The notes beneath the pieces were generated by a model. It worked only from the letters and a program-made list of their open reading frames with translations, was not told where the DNA came from and ran no database searches. Positions 54,836 through 64,000 of a DNA stretch of 64,000 nucleotides are shown here, piece after piece (positions within the stretch are counted from its first letter, which is position 1; every line of letters begins with the position of its first letter). The translations under genes and the position numbers were made by a program. The stretch is from Cinnamomum chago (taxonomy: Eukaryota; Streptophyta; Magnoliopsida; Laurales; Lauraceae). Location of the stretch: assembly GCA_038049695.1 (NCBI GenBank), contig CP142451.1, forward strand, positions 127,414,501 to 127,478,500. Reading direction: 5' to 3'.

Positions 54836-55993
54836 GCAAAAAAAAAAAAGCACAAAAATGGAGATGGGATCAGAATCCCACCATAGAAAGAAACAAAAGC
54901 AGCATCCACGTGAAACTTCATTATCCGACGTTGAAGTCCCTTTTCTTTTCCTAATGAAATTATGATGTGTGATTCTTTTTGTTAAGCTAATGCATTTGTA
55001 CATGCCTTAAGGCTGATCTTCGCTCCCTACCTTTCTTTCACAGTGAGACTTTTTTTTTTTTTTTACTGTGAATCGTTCCTTCCTGAATGATGATTCATCA
55101 TTGTGATCAGATGGTTTCAGTAGGCAACCACATTAACTTTAGGCTCAATGAAGGGAATAGCTGACTTCAATTAGTGAAGCAAATTGAAGCAAACTCGGCC
55201 CGCCATTCACACTGTAAGTGAAGATGTTTTCCTAATTAAAGGTGATGATATATACGTGATCAACTGGTAGAAAATAAATACTAGCAGTTCCTTTCAATAC
55301 CCAGAAATAAAGTGAAAATTAAAAAAAAAAAAAAAAAAACCTGCAATTAGACCTTAATGCCAATATGAGTTGCATTATTTCACAACGGTAATTTAAGAAT
55401 GCATCGTTGAATTCAATGGCAGAAGGTATATGTGATTGAATTAAAAAAAATGGAGGATGGGGGGGGGGGGGGGGGGGGGTGTCCAATTCATATTGATGGG
55501 TTCTTTCAGATTGTCATAATCTTATGCCATGGAAGCCATATCCACATCTGTAAGGCACGGGCAAAAATAACGGCACAATTCAATGTGACACAGCCATTGA
55601 ATGTGAACTCCAGAGTCCGATATTTATCATTTTTTAACCATTGATACTAATCAGATGATCCAGAGTGACATTCTGGCACATTTCAGATCAACATTCTCAA
55701 TATTTATGGCATCATCAAGACAAGACAAGACACAATATTCAACAATTCTAATCAGCCACAGTATAAATTAAAACTAATGTAAATTCATCTCATGTCTGTT
55801 TGCATCCGACAATGCACTGCCCTGATAGAACAAATGCAAAATATCTCGTATCAAAGACCCGCTTAACCAATACCATTCTTAACCAATTCCTCTGCTTAAA
55901 AGTCTCAGCTGGATGTGTCCTAAATAACAGTGCCACATCCCAAGTCCCAATCAAGTCAATTAGTCTTCTGCCTGCCTAATGACATTGCCGGGT
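54836..55993. other. Intergenic and CPSF73-II 3' flank
   Basis: Contains T18/A19-type runs near 55050 and 55320, and a G21 run at 55459-55479. The part nearest 55993 is probably 3' UTR of CPSF73-II. Confidence 0.5.
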
Positions 55994-56890
55994 TCATTGA
56001 CTTAAATCCAAATCTTTCATAATTGAAAGAACTCTCCATGCCAGGTTTTCATCAACCAATGACCAGCTGCAACAAAAAAATGTCGTTGATCTCCCCTCTC
56101 TGCCCTTCTCTATCCTGAAAGGACAATCCTTGTTCGGACAAAGACATATATGTAACGAGCTGAGCTGTAAATGATCAGAAAATTCTTGGAGGTCCATTCC
56201 ACTAAATTTTTCTATCAGTTTAATATACAACCGATGAAGCCAAGCACACTGATCAGAAGCGCCCAACTCACTTCCCATCAATGTTTGCCCGTGTTCAGCC
56301 AAAGAAAGAGATGGAGAATTTGACTCTAAAAGACAAGAAACTCCAGTATCCCCATTAGGTTTGGATATTATGCTGCTGCTCAATTCATTCCCTTTGATAT
56401 GCTCAATGGTGCTTACATACATGGGGCAACAATAAGCAAATTGAACTTTATGTTCTTCAACACCCAATGTCTGCAAAAGTTCATCTTCGTGCACGACTTT
56501 GGCCTTTTTTGTTTTTTCCATAACCAGAATGCCTTCACTTGTTCTTTCATCTCCTATCTGAATCAGTGGTAGAGCTGCACTGTCCTGGGAAATTGAATCA
56601 GATTTACCATCAACACCCGTCTTTATGGACTTGGGAGTGGCAGAAAAACTCGTTCTGATGAACATCTTTGTGATGTCTACTTTCACAACTTGGGTTGAAG
56701 GAATGTGCACAGTATCATTATTTGCAGGATCATAGCACTGAATTCCCAATTCAGATTGAATTTTACCTTTTAGAGTGGCCATCTTAGGCTTCTCCCCATG
56801 TACGAGTATCACATGCTGTGGCATGAGAAATCTGGTGAGATCCATAATCCCTTTGCCATCTGTATGTGGACTAAATGATAGCTGATGAAT
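55994..56890 (-). CDS. CPSF73-II: CPSF73-II last exon
   Basis: 299 codons including the stop. It begins [18 protein letters not shown] (beta-CASP motif C His), continues through [10 protein letters not shown] and ends in the C-terminal domain with the CPNKDCPF and [15 protein letters not shown] blocks. Confidence 0.93.
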   Translation of the reverse strand: MHQLSFSPHTDGKGIMDLTRFLMPQHVILVHGEKPKMATLKGKIQSELGIQCYDPANNDTVHIPSTQVVKVDITKMFIRTSFSATPKSIKTGVDGKSDSISQDSAALPLIQIGDERTSEGILVMEKTKKAKVVHEDELLQTLGVEEHKVQFAYCCPMYVSTIEHIKGNELSSSIISKPNGDTGVSCLLESNSPSLSLAEHGQTLMGSELGASDQCAWLHRLYIKLIEKFSGMDLQEFSDHLQLSSLHICLCPNKDCPFRIEKGREGRSTTFFCCSWSLVDENLAWRVLSIMKDLDLSQ

Positions 56891-59800
56891 CTGCGCAATT
56901 CAAGTTCAGAAGGTTTAGGGATTAAAAAAAAAGGTCAATCAAAATGATACCATTTAATAAAAATGCTAGAATTGAACCCAAAACGAAAATTAGGGCATAG
57001 GTAATGGGTAGAAACCTGACAACGGACGTCAATTTGAGTGTCTTTATCCAAATCAATTCTGGTCGGCTTACCAGACATCAACTTATGCCCTATGGTCCCA
57101 GCAACGCAGTAGCTGTCAAGAAAATAAACAGCACAGTAAAATTTATAATTTGGCTGCACCTTAAAACTAGTCTAGAGAGATGTATACCACACAGAAGCAG
57201 CAGTTCCTTTTATCTTTAGAGAAACAGATCAGCAGTCTTTGGTGCATGTAGTACTGACCACGGATTACTAGTGTTCCTATAATTAATATAATGAATTTAA
57301 TGGTGTTTCCCAAACTGTGGACAATTGAACTAGATCTAATTCTTAAAAGTAAATGAGGCTAGGTGGTTTGAACATATAAAGCAACAGATATAGTCTTTGA
57401 TATGGTCTTACAATCTTAATACCCAATCCTATTATGAGAACTCATCAATTGTTGAATTTAGTTCCCAAGCAATGTCATGAAAGATCAATGAGATTTTACC
57501 AGGAAAGACTCTTTCGTGCATTTCTACGTAGTAAAACTTTGCACCAACTGCTCCACCCAGACATATCCCATACATGCACACCAATTCAATTGAGTTTTTT
57601 TTTTTTTTTTTCAATTCAATCCAGTTAGTGACTGCCAAATGAACTGTTGGGGCCACCAGTCAAAATTCAAGCTAAAACTTTCAGATGGTTTGGATCATCC
57701 AATCAACATGAATTTGGGATATACTCTGCCCAATATGGCTCCCAACATATCAATCATTTGGATTGGCATGCAAATATGGCGCCGCAGGTCAATACGTCTA
57801 GAAAAACAAAAGTAGAAAAAAGGGCCAAGTCTGACATGAGGCACAACAATAACAAAATGAGAGCCCAAGTTGAATAAGGAAATGGAATGAGGTACAAATA
57901 ATAACAATCATGATGCAGCCCAGGCCGAGCCCAGATCCTCTATCGACGAATAGATCAATCTCCCAAATGATTGATCAAATCCATAGATGGATTCCAGCAC
58001 TAGGATACACTCAAGACCATAAAACACCATCATTGAAGAAAACTCAGATAATTCTTTGATTAATTGAAAGTAGCATAAACAACTACAATGGGGACTCGCT
58101 ATATAATAGAGTAGGATTGTTTCTTACTCAACAAGACTTTCTAAATAAAATAGAAATTTACTAAAACAGGAAATAACAATAGAATTAGAAATAAAAATAG
58201 GATAGAAGTTGCTGCCACAGTAACTCTCAGTCACCATTGGGCTTGGTTGATCTCTGGGTCAACGTGTGGGACCAGCTAGTTTCTTGGGCCTGGTCCGTAT
58301 TGCATCAAATCAAAAGATCCCAACTTCATTTCCTCAATTGAAATAGGGAACAATAATAGCAAAATAGGTGTTGAAGCTAGAAATCTTATACTGAAATTTT
58401 GTGGTCACATGCAGGTGAGATGTTGCAACGTTTTTATTTATTTATTTATTGTGGAAGCACATATGAATCGAGATCGACCTCATCACTTACTAAAAATACA
58501 TCAAAATTAAATCGAATATAATGTAAAGTACCCTGGAAGAGTAACAAGATTCATTTCAGATGGAGCCCACTGTTTGAACACCTCAAGTGAAAAGCCACCA
58601 CTAATCATCCCAGGTGTGGCAAAAAGTACACATGGTCCAGGAGCAGTTATTAGAGATCGATCAAAAGGGCAGACTGCAATGTTATAACCACAGCAAGTGA
58701 AGAAAGGTCAGAGAAGTCCATGAAGGGTATAACAGTCCTATTAGATTTCATGCACAGACTTTTATCTAATAGAAACAAAGAACTAATAGACTTCCAGTCA
58801 TGTAAATTACCATGTTTGAAGTCAAATGTATTGTGAATTGAATATGAATCTTTGATCCTTTGACTAGTCCACCCAATAAGCATCTTATAATACATATTAG
58901 CTTGAATTGTCAATCCTGGAAAAAAAAAAAGGAGGGGGAGGGGGGGGGGGGCGGCGGGCGACAATAATGACCAGATCACTCAGCATATGTATGTTGCTGT
59001 TAAGGTTACAAAAAATAATAATAATAATAAAATAAAAAATAAGAAATAAATAAATTCAACTACTTCAATTCAAAGAAGAATGAAGATTAGGCTCAGAACA
59101 TACCAGCGGAGAAGTAAATAGGAACTTTAAGATTCATGCGCTCCCAGTAATCATCCAGCAAAATGCAAAGTTCCTACTTTGACATTAACAAGATTGCCAA
59201 AGCTTTACTACAAAATCATGTATGAAGAAATAAAAGATAAACCAAGTAACCAACCACAATGCAAACAATAAGGCACAATTTACAATCAAGTCACTGGGAG
59301 GAAATGCAAATTTTACGATGGTAAATAATGTAAGAGTCAATTCAAAATTAGGAAAGATCCATAATTGAACAAGTTCGAACAAAACCAATTTTGAAGATAA
59401 TAACAACAAACTTACAATTATTATTAGTAATAATATTGTCATAGTTATTATTTTCAAATGGTAACAAAAACTTTGTTGAGAATAGACCTAACAAAAACAA
59501 AAAGAAACACCTGTGCTCTTCCCAAAGCAAATGTTGGAATCAGAACCTTTCCTCCTCCAGAAACGCATTTATGTACCTAAGAATCATTAACAATCATTCT
59601 TACATTAACTAATAGATAACCAATGATATAGACAATAGACCAAAAAAGAAAAAAGAAAAAAAATAGATTGTTAACACTTAACAAATAAAAATAAAATGAA
59701 CATATACAATTGCAGATAGACTTTATAGAACAAATCGTTTTAGGGTATGTAGCACATTCACCATCAGCCCAAAAATCAACCCACAATGCAATAATATAAT

Positions 59801-62800
59801 GCCGATAGCTTGCACAACTGGAAAAGGTGATTTTTTAATTGAACACATGGAAACAAAATCCTGACCTAAAATGAAAATAGATACAAGTATAGCAAAGTTA
59901 TGAGAATTGTTCAAAACCAGAACCAATAATAGTGAACTTCTAAAGCATTATATATATATGGGAGATGCTCCTATGAGAGATATCTCTCACCTTAAATGAG
60001 AGATTGGGTGGGGGCCCTCACATCCATATCCAATGCTAACAACTTAAATGTGAGGGCCCCCACCATTATCTCTCATATAAGGTGATAGATATCTCTCATA
60101 GGAGCATCTCCCTATATATATATATATATGTATATATTGAACTTCTAAAGCCAAACCTTGGCTGCATGTTTGAGATAAAAAGAACACTTCATAACAAAGA
60201 TCGTTTCAGCTCCTGATGTTTCTAAGCTAGAACTTTTCAGCTCCTGATGTTTCTATGCTAGAATTTTCATGAACCTAGACCAAATAAATCTAAGCCTCCT
60301 TATTACAAGCACAAACATATTCCTTATTAGTCGCTAGCTTAGAGATTCCCATGATCTCAACATTGCACCATTAGTCATATAGCCTAGTGATGGAGATTCA
60401 GCCCTACTTTTCTATTGGACAAAAATGAAATATAACAATAAAAGCAAGACAAGAATCAAAGGATTATATAATTGACTGCATGTATTTTCTTACACAGCAG
60501 TAAATGTTGTAGTTCACATACAGCTTTTAAAAACTCCCTCTCACGGGCATATTTTGAGTCGCGTATTGTCGTTGCATATGTGGATCTACAAGAAGAGATT
60601 CATTATTGAAGAAGTTCATAAACATCATTGAGACACACACACACACCCAGAGGCATCAGAAACCTACCTAATGAGTGCTACCAACTCAAAGAAGAATCAT
60701 CTATATGTGATAAAAATGCTACTAAGAATCAGAAAACATTTACAACTAAGAGGCTAATGTAGAGGCAAATTTTTTTTTTACGTGTCCCTTGATTCCATGG
60801 ATTTGCAGATCCTTTAGTTTGCAAATGCTCTTGGATTTGATTCACATCCTTGAATGGATCTTCCATCTGTTCCGTTTGTTATTTTTATATTTTAATATTA
60901 TTACCATCATTCCAAAAAAATCTAAACTGAATCCTATCTTCATACTCTGTTATGAGGAGGTCCAGCTGTAAGCGATCAATTTGAGCTGCTCCAAGGTGTC
61001 TATCAGGTGTCATATTATAATCCCCTGTATACACCATTGTGCTGTCTCCGACCTTTGCATAAAACATTGCTGCCCCGATAACCTTCAAAAACCAACATAT
61101 GATGCATGCACTAAGGTCAGTGAACAAAAAATAACCAGCATCTAAAGATGAAAATTTATAATATAGCTAGGAGAAAGAGATACATGAGAGATTGCCTTGA
61201 TGAATCAACAAGATTAAGGGGTGATCAATTTTCACATAGCAATCACTCCACCAGTGGGAATTGTACTTGTTAATCTCTTTAGTCTTTGCTCCATTTTATT
61301 GCCTAAGTGTAAATACTGATTAACTTTTAAGGTCAAAGCAATTTCATTGTCCATGGCGGTGTGGCACATCACCCCTTCTTTCTCGAGTAAAGACCCCCCA
61401 TTCATTTCATGTACTGGTCCAGAAATGAACCAGTTACCATATCTCCATTCTCCACAAACTCGAGCAGTGGGACGCATTTTGTGGTAATTTTCTGCATCAT
61501 GTCTCTATATAGTTTTTTTTTAAATTGTTGAAAAGTGGTCTCCAACTACTTAGTAAAGAAGACAAATTTTATGAAAGTTCCTTGAGCAACCCAAGCCAAC
61601 GTGGAACGACGGTAGCAGTAATGGGTGCCCTACTGAGAATTTTCTCCTCCAATGCCATTAGTTAGGTTAAGGAACAGGGTAAGGAGCTGTGGAGATTGCA
61701 CTATATTCTCCACTAGATGAGCATGATTGAAAACATGCCTCTCTCTACCTTCCATGTTCATGGTGAAACAAACTCTTTGGCTGATGATTTGGTCAAATCA
61801 GGCATGTCACCTTCATTATATGTTGGTGGAACTGTGCCATAATTTTCATTTGTTATCACCTCCATCTCCAGATGGAAGACATCTTGTATATCCACTCTGG
61901 CCACTTTATTCTTTAACCTTTCTCATTCTGCTATAGCTTCCTAATTCCCATATATATAGAAAAGAGTATTAAGTATTAAATTACCAAAGAAAGTAACTGA
62001 TTCACAAGATAAGCATGTTAGCATAAATTGTAAAATGGAGCTTTAGAAAACAATTCATGCTATGGATTCAGATTGTTGGAGAGGAGAAGAGGGAGAAGCA
62101 TTGTATTAGAAAGTTGAGAGAACACACATGTCCTGCATAATAAGCACGGATTTGAAGATCTCTATCAACATATATTGTCTGCTTCAAGTCCACTGCAATA
62201 ACTGCAGAGCACAAACCAAAGATAAAACAACAATCTGAGAAATAAACAGTAGAAGTTTATAACAGTCATTGAAGCTCTAGGTAGGAGGAGATAAACTAAA
62301 ACCAATAAGAAGTATTGAGATGAAATTGTGTCCTTTCTCAGGATCGACACCTCCGTATATTGTTTTTCACTGTCTTAATCAAGGCTTACAATAGTATCAT
62401 TACAGCCAAGCTTTCCTAACTTACATCATTATAAAAGGTACTACAGTAAATAATTCCTAACTAAAAGAATGTACAGGTGTATTCTTTTGACCAAGTATAT
62501 ACTCATGAGGCATTTAAGCAACTGGGCTTGGGCCCAGTTTGACAGTTTAGACAAGAACTAAATATTCAAACCAATGAAGATACTCAAACAGCATAGGAAA
62601 GTAAGATGGACAAAGCAGAATAGATAATCAAACAAAAATTAAAACTTCTTGCCATTAACTATAAGCATTATAATAAAACAACACATAAGAAGAAACCGCT
62701 CGTATAAAGTAGTTCAACTCTTTGCGTGCCACAAATACGGGACAAATATGCAACTACAAATGCATTGCCTATACTACCCAATATGGAGCCATTTACCATG

Positions 62801-63469
62801 TCAAAAAAAAAAAAAAACATTAATACAAAGATAAACATAGAAATTACATATAGGGAAGAGTAGATACCTTTCTTCATACATTCTATGATACCATCAGAAC
62901 TAAATAGTTCTTTCTCCCCTCTTCGGTCAACCATCACTTTTCGATAATCCTCAAGCATCAAAGGGGCCAAGGCCCTTGTTGGGTACTGCATGAGCGGAAC
63001 TAATAATATGTGAAAAGTTTCTCATACACGATTGTGGGAGAAAAAACCAAAACACTAATCATGTAAACGAGAGAATATTCAATAGCATTACCTTAAGGAA
63101 AATGAAAGCAATCAAAACTAGTCTATCAATTAAAAAAAAAAACTGGAGATTACGGATTTGTCATGGTTTTGAAATCCAACGAGGCAACCCTGTTCCATTG
63201 TGGAAGACCAAAACTGTTCGTGAATGAATGCAACATCATGTAACTACCACCACAAGAATCTAACAAGAGCAGCAAAGAAAATCTATAACTAATAGATTTC
63301 TAGATAAGCCTACTAACATGTCAAAAGCCGTGAAATTACAATACCTTTCTAATATATGCCCAAAACCACCTCAAACAAAATTCCTTGAATTTTCTCTTCA
63401 AATGGAGGCTTGGAGTCACCCTAAGATTTCCTGTTGTATACTCATTCATACTATCATTCTTTCTTGTTG

Positions 63470-63511
<42 letters not shown>

Positions 63512-63972
63512 TGACTTACTCATCTCAACTCTTTGTTTCCTAGTTATTTCTTCATTACCCACCATTCAACAGAAACACTTAACAGCCATTAATTTCCAAA
63601 TTTTGGCCTAGTAGAAAGAGAGAAGAATGATCTCGTGAAAAGAATCAATAAACAGTTGCCTATTAACCTCTAAAGCCACACAACTATTGGTGAGATTCCA
63701 TGTACAACAGGATAGTAATGGAAGACAGTCAGGTCAAATGCACTGCACCATTCTCTTGTAGGTGCCCAACACCACTACAGATGACAGAAATGCAATCACA
63801 TTACGAAACAAAAGATAAAATAAAAATCAGAACAATCGATCAACTAAAATGACTCACAAAACATATCAATAATAAATAGACAAAGTTGGAAAAGCTTACA
63901 GTCATGTATATTGGCCCGCGGTAGCCACAAACCTCTGTGAAGTAAGGAAGGGCTCCGATATGATCCAAATGA
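55994..63972 (-). CDS. CPSF73-II: CPSF73-II (INTS11-like endonuclease), 5'-incomplete at window edge
   Basis: Plant relative of INTS11/CPSF73, a metallo-beta-lactamase/beta-CASP RNA endonuclease of nuclear 3'-end processing. Eleven exons are seen on the minus strand: 63900-63972, 62868-62985, 62128-62201, 60946-61082, 60522-60585, 59511-59576, 59104-59173, 58811-58915, 58532-58673, 57016-57112 and 55994-56890. All are GT-AG with matching phases, giving 613 residues plus the missing N-terminus (probably about 70). Visible motifs are the second half of HxHxDH ([11 protein letters not shown]), the AYYAGH histidine, YTGDYN aspartate, beta-CASP Glu (ITES), [15 protein letters not shown] and FSPHTD histidines. 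The last exon encodes a poorly conserved C-terminal domain of about 280 residues. No defect was seen. Confidence 0.93.
57113..58531. other. CPSF73-II intron, 1.4 kb
   Basis: No exon was found. A T run near 57598, and a unique-looking AT-rich part from 57900, may be an old insertion, but I cannot name it. Confidence 0.4.
59960..60112. mobile_element. Foldback MITE in CPSF73-II intron
   Basis: 153 bp that is almost entirely one inverted repeat, with arms of about 65 bases starting GGGAGATGCTCCTATGAGAG on both sides. It sits inside a TA repeat, so a TA-type target duplication is likely but cannot be proved. Confidence 0.85.
61083..62127. other. CPSF73-II intron, 1.0 kb
   Basis: The plus-strand short frame near 61727 has an RNase H-like flavour ([15 protein letters not shown]-type wording is partly visible), possibly a tiny LINE remnant, but it is too weak to call. 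No exon was seen. Confidence 0.35.
63473..63510. repeat. TA microsatellite
   Basis: A run of about 19 TA dinucleotides in a CPSF73-II intron. Confidence 0.9.
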
Positions 63973-64000
63973 CTGCAACATTCAAAGAAACGAAATTTAA
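63973..64000 (-). other. CPSF73-II intron end at window edge
   Basis: The acceptor (GTTGCAG) directly precedes the exon ending at 63972. The exon(s) with the N-terminus and the first part of the HxHxDH motif lie beyond the window. Confidence 0.85.

Noticed and set aside
61700-61900. Possible RNase H remnant of a LINE
   Set aside because: Only a short phrase resembles the domain. Not enough to call an element.

Overview
The window is nuclear DNA from a flowering plant. It holds plant-type spliced genes (NFXL1, a RING-H2 E3 ligase of the At4g11680 type, a P-class PPR gene and CPSF73-II) separated and interrupted by plant transposable elements of almost every class. Large TE-filled introns suggest a fairly big genome, such as an early-diverging eudicot or magnoliid, but the species cannot be fixed from sequence alone.

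Layout. 1-1480: intergenic, with a GAATTCC-rich MITE-like stretch. 1481-5300 (+): NFXL1, a NF-X1 zinc-finger regulator with an uninterrupted 1115-codon CDS and a visible G-box and TATA box. 6691-12676: a complete LTR retrotransposon lying on the minus strand, with LTRs, AGAAG target duplication, primer-binding site, polypurine tract and degenerate gag. It has no pol and carries an antisense, intron-like plus-strand gene of the 'putative gypsy type transposon' family plus a 159-bp tandem repeat.

14312-35947 (-): one gene 21.6 kb long, a membrane-anchored RING-H2 E3 ligase. Five exons with consistent splice phases give a 368-aa protein. Its last intron is 13.6 kb and holds a minisatellite, two hAT-type MITEs, a small LTR element with a MITE inside its LTR, a LINE with a perfect 15-bp target duplication and a gypsy fragment. 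Its first intron (5.3 kb) holds a decayed Copia element followed by a displaced piece of a second Copia copy.

36198-38045: a MITE just upstream of the E3 gene and a SINE-like repeat. 40752-41327 (+): a small uncharacterised plant protein. 42311-44098 (+): a single-exon PPR protein with a good TATA box. 45141-46760 (+): a broken RTE-type LINE. 47087-54832: a PIF/Harbinger DNA transposon with TIRs, TAA target duplication and two apparently intact spliced genes (Myb/SANT-like protein and DDE transposase). 55994-63972 (-): CPSF73-II, eleven exons in the window, with the N-terminal exon(s) beyond the right edge.

The host genes have no evident operon-like or pathway link to each other. The most notable items are the apparently autonomous Harbinger element, the pol-less gypsy-like element with an antisense accessory gene, and the 21.6-kb E3 gene whose coding exons are dispersed by nested transposons.
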